In this document: piece after piece, positions 1 through 6,896 of the stretch
How positions within the stretch are numbered: the first letter of the stretch is position 1
Layout of the letters: every line of letters starts with the position of its first letter
From: Actinomycetota bacterium
GTDB lineage: Bacteria > Actinomycetota > Actinomycetes > Actinomycetales > Microbacteriaceae
Direction: 5' to 3'
Assembly: GCA_009704605.1 (NCBI GenBank)
Contig: WLDW01000038.1
Coordinates: 1 to 7,087 of the forward strand
Length of the DNA stretch: 7,087 bases
Notes under the pieces: model-generated
Databases searched by the model: none
The model's input: only the letters and a program-made list of their open reading frames with translations
What the model was told of the DNA's origin: nothing
Translations under genes and position numbers: made by a program

Positions 1-24
1 AGGAGCGTCGTAGTCGGTAGCCAT
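1..24 (-). CDS. DUF4193 family protein, N-terminal fragment (first 8 codons)
   Basis: Read leftward from an ATG at 24 the window encodes MATDYDAP, then runs off the edge. This start is the signature N-terminus of the actinobacterial DUF4193 family, small acidic proteins of unknown function that usually continue with a charged RK(T/N)-type stretch. A good Shine-Dalgarno sequence, AAAGGG, lies on the minus strand at 31-36, six bases before the ATG, which supports a real start. The family is commonly encoded close to sepH in Actinobacteria, and here it is divergent from sepH across 156 bp. Only eight residues are visible, so the assignment rests on the N-terminal signature plus context. No function can be given. 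Confidence 0.72.
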
Positions 25-30
25 GGGTGG

Positions 31-36
31 CCCTTT
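31..36 (-). promoter_or_regulatory. Ribosome binding site of the DUF4193 gene
   Basis: AAAGGG on the minus strand lies six bases before the leftward ATG at 24. It confirms that the edge fragment is a real gene start. I see no convincing -35/-10 pair for this gene further upstream on the minus strand. Confidence 0.6.
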
Positions 37-88
37 CGTTTGTTCTTTAGGCGCTAGTAGTGTCTAACAAATACCCCCCAATAGCAAA

Positions 89-117
89 CTGACACAGCGT
101 GAATTTCCTTAGAAAAT
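89..117 (+). promoter_or_regulatory. Candidate sigma-70-type promoter for sepH
   Basis: CTGACA at 89-94 (5 of 6 matches to TTGACA) is followed after 17 bases by GAAAAT at 112-117 (4 of 6 matches to TATAAT). Transcription would start near 124, giving a leader of about 57 bases before the ATG at 181. This is the best-spaced pair I can find in the 156-bp divergent region 25-180. The rest of that region has a run of six C at 74-79 and a short direct repeat GCAAACT (84-90 and 152-158), but no strong operator. It is a consensus match by eye only. Confidence 0.35.
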
Positions 118-165
118 GCCGTGTTTTTGCGCTCAGTCATGAAGCTTGCTGGCAAACTCATAGGC

Positions 166-170
166 AGGAG
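166..170 (+). promoter_or_regulatory. Ribosome binding site of sepH
   Basis: AGGAG lies 10 bases before the ATG at 181. It is the strongest Shine-Dalgarno match in the leader and fixes the sepH start. The spacing is at the long end of normal. Confidence 0.6.
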
Positions 171-180
171 ATAACCCGAC

Positions 181-1140
181 ATGAAAGACATCAAGTTTTT
201 AGGTTCAGATGGTGACTTTCTATTGCTGGAAGACTCCGAGGGCCAAAGGTTTCGCCTACTGCTGGATCAATCAGTAAGAAGTGCGATTAGAAACGAAGCC
301 CCGCGAATGCTCGATGAGCCTCGGCTGAGCCCAAGGGAAATCCAAGAAGAAATAAGGGTTGGCCGAAGCATTGAGGAAATAGTCCAAGCCAGCGGCGCAC
401 CAGTTGACTATGTAATGAAATTCGCGCAACCGGTCCTAGATGAGCTAAATCACGCAGTTTTGAACGCCTTGACTGTTCGGCTTGAGGTTCCTGGGGACCG
501 CTTCAATAACCCAGCCACCAGAGAGTTTGGCGAAATCATCAAGGCACGACTTGCTGCCAGTGGCGCGGGAATCGAAAAATGGTCAGCCATGAAAGCCCCC
601 GAGCATGGCTTCTTCATCTATTGCGAGTTTGAGCTTGAGGGCAAGCAAAACAAAGCGACATGGCTCTATGACCCGAAGCGGCTGGCGCTAATTCCCGAAA
701 ACGCATCCGCCATATCTTTATCCTCCGGTGACAAAATTGCCGCACCTGCTCCAAGGTTGCGTCCTGTAAGCACTCCGATATCCGATTTCACATCAAATCT
801 TGCAGACACCGTAGAAATTGTCCGAGAACCTCCTAAGCCAGCGAGCCAGTTCACTGCACCAACTCCGACCGCGGCTCCAATTTCCGATACGGCAGATCTT
901 TTGGAGGCACTTCGGAAAAAGCGCAACGAGCGAGAGCTTCTAGAAGACCAGGAAGAAACTCCGCACACCGAATTCTTGTCTGTTGTCCCTGACCTCGACG
1001 AGCAGCCGGGCTTCGCTGACGAAGATATAAGCCAGGAACCAGAAATTGTTGTTGCGGATAATCCTCCTGCACCAAAAAAGGGTAGGGCCTCTATTCCTAG
1101 CTGGGACGAAATCGTCTTTGGAACAAAAACCGAAGACTAA
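181..1140 (+). CDS. sepH: Septation protein SepH (DUF3071)
   Basis: SepH is an actinobacterial cytoplasmic division protein. In Streptomyces and Mycobacterium it binds FtsZ and stimulates its assembly at the septum. This 319-residue protein has the expected layout. An N-terminal DUF3071 domain opens with MKDIKFLG and carries a helix-turn-helix-like segment at about residues 49-88 (LSPREIQEEIRVGRSIEEIV). The N-terminal domain continues to about residue 180 with a Trp/Asp-Pro stretch (WLYDPKR, 161-167). Residues 185-300 are a proline- and acid-rich, probably disordered linker with a short charged helix near 238-258. The C-terminus ends in the conserved RASIPSWDEIVFG motif (302-314). Length is close to known SepH proteins. 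The HTH-like part is used for FtsZ binding in the studied proteins, so a DNA-binding role should not be assumed. The ATG has AGGAG ten bases upstream. The TAA stop overlaps the stop of the convergent phosphodiesterase gene by four bases. Confidence 0.92.
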   Translation: MKDIKFLGSDGDFLLLEDSEGQRFRLLLDQSVRSAIRNEAPRMLDEPRLSPREIQEEIRVGRSIEEIVQASGAPVDYVMKFAQPVLDELNHAVLNALTVRLEVPGDRFNNPATREFGEIIKARLAASGAGIEKWSAMKAPEHGFFIYCEFELEGKQNKATWLYDPKRLALIPENASAISLSSGDKIAAPAPRLRPVSTPISDFTSNLADTVEIVREPPKPASQFTAPTPTAAPISDTADLLEALRKKRNERELLEDQEETPHTEFLSVVPDLDEQPGFADEDISQEPEIVVADNPPAPKKGRASIPSWDEIVFGTKTED

Positions 1141-2261
1141 AAAACGATAAGCGGAACTTCCCACTCGGCCTGAGTCATACCTCCGTGCTGTCCGATCATC
1201 AACAATGATCTAGCTTTTGCAAACCCTCGGTGGTAGGCCACCCTATCCGCCTTAGGAAGTAGCACCAGATCCGGAGCCACGCGTTTGGCTTGCTCAGACA
1301 AGTTCGAAAGCCAACCAGCGGCTATCAAATCAGCAATCGTCACAACCTCGCAAATGTTTCCGATAGCCTCGGCAATTTCTCCGAGTTTGGTAGCTAAATC
1401 AGTTCCCTCTTGAAAGTACAGAAAACTAACTCGTGGGTCTCCCCCAATTTGCTCAAGATCACTGAAACATTCATACTCATCAAGGTAAATATGCCTTGCT
1501 GGTTCAACATCAATTACTCCATGATCTGCGGTGAGAATAACCCCTGCAGTTGACGGGATTGATCGAGCAAACTTATTCAGTTCGGCATCCAACTCTTCAA
1601 TAGTGTTTAGCCACTGCTTTGAGTTAGAACCATAGCGATGCGCGAACTGATCGAGTTCGGGAAAGTAAAGATACGTCAAGCTATTTGGAACACTAAGTGC
1701 CTTTTTGGCAGCCGTGAAACGATCTTGAAAACTAAGGGCTGGAATGTACATAGCGTTTGGCATGCTGGCCATAGTGAACCCAGACTTGTCATACTCTGAA
1801 GGGCCAATGGTTGATATCACCAACCCATTTTTTGCAGCTTGCTCAGAGATTGTCTCGAGGTCTTGATACTCACGTGGATCAAGACCCGAACCAAGATCGT
1901 TTAGAAAGTTGATGTTCCGACTTTTAGCGCGGTCATAAACTCGGTGTCCCAGCACAGCGTGGCTGCCATTAGCTGCACCTGTTGCTAGCGATGTAAGGCT
2001 GGAACTAGTTGTTGCAGGAAACCCGGAGAACAAAGACTTAGCTGACACGAGCTTTTGATTGAGAAATCCTGCGTGGCCGGCAGCGCTTTTAATGTTTGCG
2101 GTGCCAAGACCATCTACCAGAATCACCAGGTAACTCTTCTTCTGAGCGAGCTTTAGCGGATTATCGGATGAGCTGAGCGCGAGATAAGCGCTTAGGTAGG
2201 CGTCGGAAAGCCTCCCGAGTGATTTGGGAACAGAAGGTAGCATCGAAGCTAAGTTTGCCAC
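1137..2261 (-). CDS. Alkaline-phosphatase-superfamily phosphodiesterase / nucleotide pyrophosphatase-like protein
   Basis: This 374-residue protein belongs to the type I phosphodiesterase/nucleotide pyrophosphatase group (PF01663-like). The full set of two-metal ligands and the nucleophile can be read: Asp50 (LVDGLG), Thr85 in [15 protein letters not shown] as likely nucleophile, Asp204 and His208 (LDQFAHRYG), Asp246-His247 (TADHG) and His359 (GQHGG). An active metal-dependent hydrolase, probably with two Zn, is therefore expected; the substrate is unknown. There is no signal peptide or membrane segment, so it should be cytoplasmic, unlike secreted NPP enzymes. The chosen start is GTG. In-frame codons just upstream contain no start, and an ATG at residue 7 (2243) is the only close alternative. 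Neither has a clear Shine-Dalgarno sequence. The gene is convergent with sepH (4-bp stop overlap) and head-to-head with parC across 15 bp. This family is often found beside sepH in Actinobacteria, but a role in division is only inference. Confidence 0.85.
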   Translation of the reverse strand: MANLASMLPSVPKSLGRLSDAYLSAYLALSSSDNPLKLAQKKSYLVILVDGLGTANIKSAAGHAGFLNQKLVSAKSLFSGFPATTSSSLTSLATGAANGSHAVLGHRVYDRAKSRNINFLNDLGSGLDPREYQDLETISEQAAKNGLVISTIGPSEYDKSGFTMASMPNAMYIPALSFQDRFTAAKKALSVPNSLTYLYFPELDQFAHRYGSNSKQWLNTIEELDAELNKFARSIPSTAGVILTADHGVIDVEPARHIYLDEYECFSDLEQIGGDPRVSFLYFQEGTDLATKLGEIAEAIGNICEVVTIADLIAAGWLSNLSEQAKRVAPDLVLLPKADRVAYHRGFAKARSLLMIGQHGGMTQAEWEVPLIVF

Positions 2262-2267
2262 AGCAAC

Positions 2268-2271
2268 AGGA
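2268..2271 (+). promoter_or_regulatory. Ribosome binding site of parC inside a 15-bp divergent gap
   Basis: AGGA (within AGGAAG) sits five bases before the ATG at 2277 and fixes the parC start. The whole gap between the two divergent start codons is 2262-2276, so the site fills a third of it. Any parC promoter must lie inside the first codons of the opposite gene. I saw only weak candidates there (for example TAGCAT at 2238-2243 with no matching -35). Confidence 0.6.
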
Positions 2272-2276
2272 AGACC

Positions 2277-4670
2277 ATGGCCAAAGATCCCATTGAAGTA
2301 GTTCCAGAGCGTATCTTCGACATCGACCTATCTAAGGAGATGCAGGATTCTTTTCTTGAGTATTCGTATTCCGTTATCTACTCAAGAGCGCTGCCCGACG
2401 CCAGGGATGGGCTAAAGCCGGTTCACCGCCGCATCGTTTACCAAATGGGTGAGATGGGTCTTCGCCCAGACAAGGGGCACGTCAAATCTGCTCGAGTTAC
2501 CGGCGAGGTAATGGGTAAGCTCCACCCCCACGGAGACAGTGCTATTTACGATGCACTAGTTCGAATGGCGCAGCCGTTCTCTCTGCGCGCACCGTTAATT
2601 GACGGCCACGGAAACTTCGGAAGCTTGGACGATGGTCCGGCAGCCGCCAGATACACCGAGGTGAGGCTTTCAGCTGCCGCGCTAATGATGAACGAGGGGT
2701 TGAACGAGGATGTCGTTGACTTCAAGCCCAACTATGACGCTCAGCTTTCAGAGCCAGAAGTTTTACCCGCTGCTTTTCCAAACCTTTTGGTCAACGGTGC
2801 ATCTGGAATTGCCGTAGGTATGGCAACAAACATGCCACCTCACAACATGCGTGAAGTAATCAAAGCGGCAATTCACCTTCTGAAGAATCCAAAAAGTACG
2901 CTCCAGGATCTAATGAAGATCGTTCCTGCGCCAGATTTTCCAAACGGTGGAATCATCATCGCCGGAGAGGGAATCGCCGAAGCCTACGAAACCGGTCGCG
3001 GCTCATTCAAGACGCGGGCTCGAGTTGCGGTTGAGAGCGTTGCTCCAAGAAGGATGGGGTTGGTCGTAACCGAACTTCCTTACCTGATTGGCCCAGAAAA
3101 AGTCATTGAGAAGATCAAAGAAGGTGTCAACAGCAAGAAATTGCAGGGCATTTCAGACGTAATCGACTTGACCGATCGAAGCAACGGACTCAAGCTAATT
3201 ATTGAACTAAAAACTGGCTTTGACCCCCAAGTTGTTCTTGATCTTCTCTTCCGCTACACCCCAATGGAAGACAGCTTCGGAATCAACAACGTTGCTCTCG
3301 TTGATGGGCAACCGCAAACCCTTGGGCTTCGAGACCTGTTGGGTGTGTATCTAGCTCACCGAGTGGTTGTCACCAAACGTCGCAGTCAAAACCGCTTGGG
3401 TAAGCGTCAGGCAAGACTGCACCTAGTCGAGGGAATGCTCCTTGCAATTGTTGCAATCGACGAGGTCATCAAGATCATCAGGGCTTCGGAAGAGGTTCAA
3501 GAAGCTAAAACAAAGCTCATGAAGAAATTCAAGCTCTCTGACATTCAAGCTGAATACATTTTGGAGCTTCGACTAAGAAGGCTCACTAAGTTCTCGAAGC
3601 TAGAACTAGACAACGAGAAAAAGCAGCTCAAGAAGGAAATCGAAGAACTTGAGAAGATTCTGTCTTCCGACAAGATCTTGAAAGAACTAGTTGTTACAGA
3701 GCTGCAAGAAGTGGCCGACAACTACGGTGATGACCGCAGGACATCAATCCAAGCCGAAGAAACAACTGCACCGGTCTCAAGTGGCAAAGAGCAAGTCTCA
3801 GCACAATTAACCGACTCCCCCACAGCCATCACCCTTACTTCAAATGGGCGCGTGTTCCGATCTGAGTCAGCCGAACCCCCAGCTTCAAGAAAAGTTGGCT
3901 ACCGGAACTGGTTCTCATCGACCACGAGATCAGATGTTGTATTCATAACAGATTTAGGTCGAATGCTCAGAACTCACATCGGAGACATCCCGGTCGGTGA
4001 CTACGGTGCTCAAAACCCCGGTCCACTTGCCGCCGAGTTTCTTGGCCTGGGCAAGAAGGAGAAAGTTGTTGCCGTTATTCCGGTGGACGAAAAGAGCATC
4101 GTCGCTCTTGGAACGAAAAACGGGACAGTTAAGCGAGTGCTTCCAGACTTCCCACAAAAATCTGACTTTGAGTGCATAAACCTCAAAGCTGGAGACAAAG
4201 TTGTGGGGGCTGCGCTTTCGGAAGAAAATGATGAGCTAGTTTTTATAACCCAAGACGCGCAACTGCTTCGATTTGATGCCAAGACCGTTCGCCCTCAGGG
4301 TAGAAATGGAGCCGGAATGGCTGGAATCAAGACCGAATCCGAAGTTGTCTTCTTTGGGGTCTTGAAAGCAAAAACCAAGAACATCGTGCTCACAATAGCA
4401 AACAGTTCAAAAGCACTTCCCGGCACTGATCCCGGAGCACTAAAAGTAAGCAAGATTGACGAATTCCCGAAGAAAGGCCGAGCCACCGGAGGCATGAGGG
4501 CTCATAAGTTCACCAAGGCTAGAGACCAGATCGCTTTGGCTTATGCGGGGCCAGAAAGTTTCCAATTACTAGATGCCAAAGGTAAGGCAATCGGTATTGA
4601 GTACGAGGTCCAAAAGCGCGACACATCTGGAGATGCAGCTCCTGCGATTGGTTTTATCGGCTTAGCCTAA
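2277..4670 (+). CDS. parC: DNA topoisomerase IV subunit A (ParC-like, GyrA family)
   Basis: This is the DNA cleavage/rejoining subunit of a type IIA topoisomerase, working as A2B2 with ParE on chromosomal DNA; 797 residues. Conserved elements in order: Arg37 in [17 protein letters not shown]; the winged-helix DNA-gate segment [19 protein letters not shown] (83-101); the catalytic Arg125-Tyr126 in AARYTE; the intercalating Ile178 in [12 protein letters not shown]; a tower and coiled coil at about 366-480; and a C-terminal beta-pinwheel with six recognisable blade repeats (starting near 517, 553, 607, 653, 702 and 751). No GyrA box (QRRGGRG-type) precedes the [13 protein letters not shown] blade, so a topoisomerase IV role (unlinking/relaxing) is favoured over gyrase supercoiling. 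The quinolone-pocket positions equivalent to E. coli GyrA Ser83 and Asp87 are Ser88 and Asp92. The gene is convergent with parE with a 4-bp stop overlap. Assignment to the A-subunit family is near certain; ParC rather than GyrA rests on the missing box, the partner and the neighbours. Confidence 0.93.
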   Translation: MAKDPIEVVPERIFDIDLSKEMQDSFLEYSYSVIYSRALPDARDGLKPVHRRIVYQMGEMGLRPDKGHVKSARVTGEVMGKLHPHGDSAIYDALVRMAQPFSLRAPLIDGHGNFGSLDDGPAAARYTEVRLSAAALMMNEGLNEDVVDFKPNYDAQLSEPEVLPAAFPNLLVNGASGIAVGMATNMPPHNMREVIKAAIHLLKNPKSTLQDLMKIVPAPDFPNGGIIIAGEGIAEAYETGRGSFKTRARVAVESVAPRRMGLVVTELPYLIGPEKVIEKIKEGVNSKKLQGISDVIDLTDRSNGLKLIIELKTGFDPQVVLDLLFRYTPMEDSFGINNVALVDGQPQTLGLRDLLGVYLAHRVVVTKRRSQNRLGKRQARLHLVEGMLLAIVAIDEVIKIIRASEEVQEAKTKLMKKFKLSDIQAEYILELRLRRLTKFSKLELDNEKKQLKKEIEELEKILSSDKILKELVVTELQEVADNYGDDRRTSIQAEETTAPVSSGKEQVSAQLTDSPTAITLTSNGRVFRSESAEPPASRKVGYRNWFSSTTRSDVVFITDLGRMLRTHIGDIPVGDYGAQNPGPLAAEFLGLGKKEKVVAVIPVDEKSIVALGTKNGTVKRVLPDFPQKSDFECINLKAGDKVVGAALSEENDELVFITQDAQLLRFDAKTVRPQGRNGAGMAGIKTESEVVFFGVLKAKTKNIVLTIANSSKALPGTDPGALKVSKIDEFPKKGRATGGMRAHKFTKARDQIALAYAGPESFQLLDAKGKAIGIEYEVQKRDTSGDAAPAIGFIGLA

Positions 4671-4672
4671 GC
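4660..4672. repeat. Perfect 13-bp inverted repeat over the parC/parE stop codons
   Basis: GCTTAG, one central C, then CTAAGC. Both overlapping stop codons (parC TAA at 4668-4670, parE TAG at 4667-4669) lie inside it. In RNA from either strand it can fold only as a short stem (GCTT/AAGC with a five-base loop) and no T-run follows, so it is not a good intrinsic terminator. There is no intergenic space for any other terminator between the two genes. Confidence 0.6.
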
Positions 4673-6748
4673 GTCGATTCGTTCGCGCTCGAGCGTATCC
4701 GCTGAGTCGATAATGAAGTCTCTTCTTGGACCGACCTCGTTGCCCATCAATAGCTCGAACATCTTTTCAGCCGCCGCAGCGTCTTTTACGGTAACTCTTC
4801 TAAGCGCACGCTTTGATCGGTCCATGGTTGTCTCGGCTAACTGCTCCGCGTCCATCTCTCCCAGTCCCTTATAGCGCTGAATTGGCTCTTGGTAACTTTT
4901 CTTCGCGGTCTTTAGCTTGGCAAGTAACTTTTCAAGCTCTGCTTGCGAATAGGTATAGATGTGTTCGTTGGCTTTGGAGCCGGCATTAATGACCGTCACT
5001 CGATGAAGCGGTGGGACTGCTGCATAAACTCTTCCAGCTTCCACCAGGGGCCTCATATATCTAAAGAAGAGAGTTAGTAACAAGGTTCTAATGTGAGCAC
5101 CATCGACATCAGCATCGCTCATCAGAATCACTTTGCCGTAGCGTGCCGAAGGAAGCTCAAAGCTACGTCCAGAACCTGCGCCTAATACTTGGATGATTGA
5201 GGCGCACTCTGTGTTTGAAAGCATGTCCGCAACCGAAGCCTTTTGGACATTAAGAATCTTTCCACGAATAGGTAAAAGAGCTTGGTATTCGCTGTTACGT
5301 GCAAGCTTTGCAGTTCCAAGAGCTGAATCTCCCTCGACAATGAACAGTTCTGAAACTTCAGTTTCCGAAGTTCTGCAATCGACTAGCTTGCTTGGCAATG
5401 ATGAGCTCTCGAGAGCATTCTTCCTGCGCTGCGTTTCCTTATGAGTTCGTGCCGACACTCTCGATTTTGTTTCAGCAACAATCTTTTCTAAAACCAAAGC
5501 ACACTGGGTCTTATCATCACGTTTGCCGGATGAGAATCGCTCGTTTAGCCTCTTGGCAACAATTGCGGCAACAATGTTTTTTACTGCCGGTGTTCCAAGA
5601 ATCTCCTTGGTCTGTCCTTCGAACTGTGGCTCTGCAAGGCGGACCGCAACAACAGCTGTGAGGCCTGCCAGTATGTCTTCTTTTTCAACCTTGTCGTTTC
5701 CAAGCTTTAGCTTTCTAGAATTTGCTTCGATTTCAGCGCGAATTGCTTTAACAGCTCCCTGCTCGAAGCCAGTTACGTGGGTTCCGCCCTTAGGTGTTGC
5801 AATTACGTTCACAAAGGATCGGAAGCTGGTTTCGTAGCCTGTTCCCCAGCGAAGAGCTATGTCCACCTCGCACTTTCTAGTGACTTCGGTGGAAACCATG
5901 TTGCCTTTTTTGTCTAGGACTGGAACAGTCTCGGTGAACTCGGTTTCTCCCCTGAGTCTCCAAATAGCCGTAAGGGCAGCATCTGGTGCAAGGTAGTCAA
6001 CGAACTCGGAAATACCGCCATCAAATTTGAATTGCTGCTTGGTGGGCTTCCCGGTTCTTTTGTCCACGACGGAGAGAACTAATCCAGGAACCAAGAAGGC
6101 GGTCTGCCTTGCTCTGTCTTCAAGGTCTTTGAGATCGAACGCGGTCTCTTTTACGAAAATCTGAGGGTCTGGCCAGTACCTGACCCTGGTGCCGGTTTTG
6201 TTCTTGGCAACTTTGCCAAGAATCTTAAGTTCGCTTTTCTTAGCGAATGCCTTGAAAGGGCTTTGCGGAGAAATGGATTTCTTGTCGTCGAAAACCCCTG
6301 GTTCTCCGCGATGGAACGACATGGCGTAGGTTTGACCGTTTCGATCAACTTCAACATCCAATCGCTCGGACAAAGCGTTGACAACAGAAGCACCAACACC
6401 GTGCAAGCCACCGGAGGCTGCATAGGATCCGCTGCCAAATTTTCCACCAGCGTGCAGCTTGGTGAAAACAACCTCGACACCAGACAGTCCCGTTTTTGGC
6501 TCAATATCAACAGGCACACCGCGGCCGTCATCTTCTACGGTCACGCTGCCGTCTTTATTGAGTTCTATAGTGACGTGCTTGCCGTGACCAGCAAGCGCCT
6601 CATCCACGCTGTTATCGATGATCTCCCAGAGGCAGTGCATCAATCCGCGGCCATCGGTTGAACCGATGTACATACCAGGGCGCTTCCGAACGGCCTCTAG
6701 TCCTTCAAGGACGGAGAGGTGTCTAGCTGAATAGTCTTCGGTTGCCAC
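4667..6748 (-). CDS. parE: DNA topoisomerase IV subunit B (ParE-like, GyrB family)
   Basis: This is the ATPase/TOPRIM subunit that partners ParC; 693 residues, without the large insertion of Gram-negative GyrB. The GHKL ATPase domain shows Glu42 and Asn46 ([11 protein letters not shown]), DDGRGVPV (73-80), the ATP-lid GGLHGVGAS (113-121) and the transducer lysine Lys381 (QTKEILG). Arg136, the aminocoumarin-contact position in E. coli GyrB, is kept. The TOPRIM domain has EGDSALG (Glu472, Asp474) and DADVDG (Asp545, Asp547, Asp549), followed by QRYKGLGEM (624-632). The [14 protein letters not shown] wording and VLGAGSGR (521-528) resemble actinobacterial ParE-type subunits more than GyrB. The start is GTG at 6748: an in-frame TAG four codons upstream rules out a longer protein, and the next Met (26) would remove conserved residues. 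No clear Shine-Dalgarno sequence is seen. The gene faces parC tail to tail and is divergent from the DUF7455 gene across 148 bp. Confidence 0.93.
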   Translation of the reverse strand: MATEDYSARHLSVLEGLEAVRKRPGMYIGSTDGRGLMHCLWEIIDNSVDEALAGHGKHVTIELNKDGSVTVEDDGRGVPVDIEPKTGLSGVEVVFTKLHAGGKFGSGSYAASGGLHGVGASVVNALSERLDVEVDRNGQTYAMSFHRGEPGVFDDKKSISPQSPFKAFAKKSELKILGKVAKNKTGTRVRYWPDPQIFVKETAFDLKDLEDRARQTAFLVPGLVLSVVDKRTGKPTKQQFKFDGGISEFVDYLAPDAALTAIWRLRGETEFTETVPVLDKKGNMVSTEVTRKCEVDIALRWGTGYETSFRSFVNVIATPKGGTHVTGFEQGAVKAIRAEIEANSRKLKLGNDKVEKEDILAGLTAVVAVRLAEPQFEGQTKEILGTPAVKNIVAAIVAKRLNERFSSGKRDDKTQCALVLEKIVAETKSRVSARTHKETQRRKNALESSSLPSKLVDCRTSETEVSELFIVEGDSALGTAKLARNSEYQALLPIRGKILNVQKASVADMLSNTECASIIQVLGAGSGRSFELPSARYGKVILMSDADVDGAHIRTLLLTLFFRYMRPLVEAGRVYAAVPPLHRVTVINAGSKANEHIYTYSQAELEKLLAKLKTAKKSYQEPIQRYKGLGEMDAEQLAETTMDRSKRALRRVTVKDAAAAEKMFELLMGNEVGPRRDFIIDSADTLERERIDA

Positions 6749-6792
6749 TCTGAAATGCTAATCTCGGCCAAGCCCTAGAGCGCATCCAAACA

Positions 6793-6826
6793 CCCGAAGT
6801 CGGGAAATAACTTCGCAGTTAGCGAA
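6793..6826. repeat. Three interleaved inverted repeats upstream of parE
   Basis: Three perfect short inverted repeats share bases. They are CCCGA/TCGGG (6793-6797 and 6800-6804), CGAAGT/ACTTCG (6795-6800 and 6810-6815, nine-base spacer) and TTCGC/GCGAA (6812-6816 and 6822-6826, five-base spacer). Each shares an arm with its neighbour, so the three hairpins would be mutually exclusive if transcribed. They sit 45-78 bases upstream of the parE start, in the divergent region between parE and the DUF7455 gene. A minus-strand -35-like TTGACC (6832-6837) lies just beyond them, without a good -10 at normal spacing. They could be an operator, a folded leader or chance. Confidence 0.45.
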
Positions 6827-6831
6827 ATATG

Positions 6832-6837
6832 GGTCAA
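6832..6837 (-). promoter_or_regulatory. Possible -35 element for parE
   Basis: TTGACC on the minus strand matches TTGACA at five of six positions and points toward parE. The bases 17 to 19 further on (minus strand GAAGTT, AAGTTA, AGTTAT) are only poor -10 matches, so the full promoter is not established. If it is used, the TTCGC/GCGAA inverted repeat would lie in its spacer. Confidence 0.25.
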
Positions 6838-6862
6838 TTTGAACGAAAGCAAGTGATTGGTG

Positions 6863-6871
6863 TGCTCAAAT
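6863..6871 (+). promoter_or_regulatory. Candidate extended -10 promoter for the DUF7455 gene
   Basis: TGC followed by TCAAAT (6866-6871) resembles an extended -10 element (TGn plus 4 of 6 matches to TATAAT). No -35 is seen at normal spacing (ACGAAA at 6843-6848). Transcription would start near 6878 and give a leader of about 19 bases that still includes the AAGGGA site at 6881-6886. Confidence 0.3.
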
Positions 6872-6896
6872 AGGAGCCAGAAGGGAAACAACACAT

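Noticed and set aside
1105..1119. GACGA-AA-TCGTC hairpin followed by TTT near the end of sepH, as a terminator
   Set aside because: The bases encode the conserved WDEIVFG motif of SepH, the loop is only two bases and the T-run is three. The symmetry is best explained by the codons.
181..1140. Treating the sepH product as a HTH transcription regulator
   Set aside because: The helix-turn-helix-like segment is real, but the DUF3071 N-terminus and the C-terminal RASIPSWDEIVFG motif identify SepH, where this part is linked to FtsZ binding.
5193..5837. Series of overlapping plus-strand open frames antisense to parE (5193-5444, 5392-5661, 5523-5837)
   Set aside because: These have low-complexity Ser/Phe/Arg-rich translations typical of antisense frames, no ribosome binding sites, and parE is intact and conserved across the same bases.
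6263..6661. 132-codon open frame antisense to the parE ATPase domain
   Set aside because: It lies wholly inside highly conserved parE coding sequence on the other strand, has no ribosome binding site and no recognisable domain. It is a shadow of parE codon usage.
2277..6748. Calling the pair gyrA/gyrB
   Set aside because: The GyrA box is missing, the TOPRIM wording ([14 protein letters not shown]) is of actinobacterial ParE type, and gyrA/gyrB are normally in tandem near dnaA/recF. The convergent arrangement and the sepH and DUF7455 neighbours fit the parC/parE locus.
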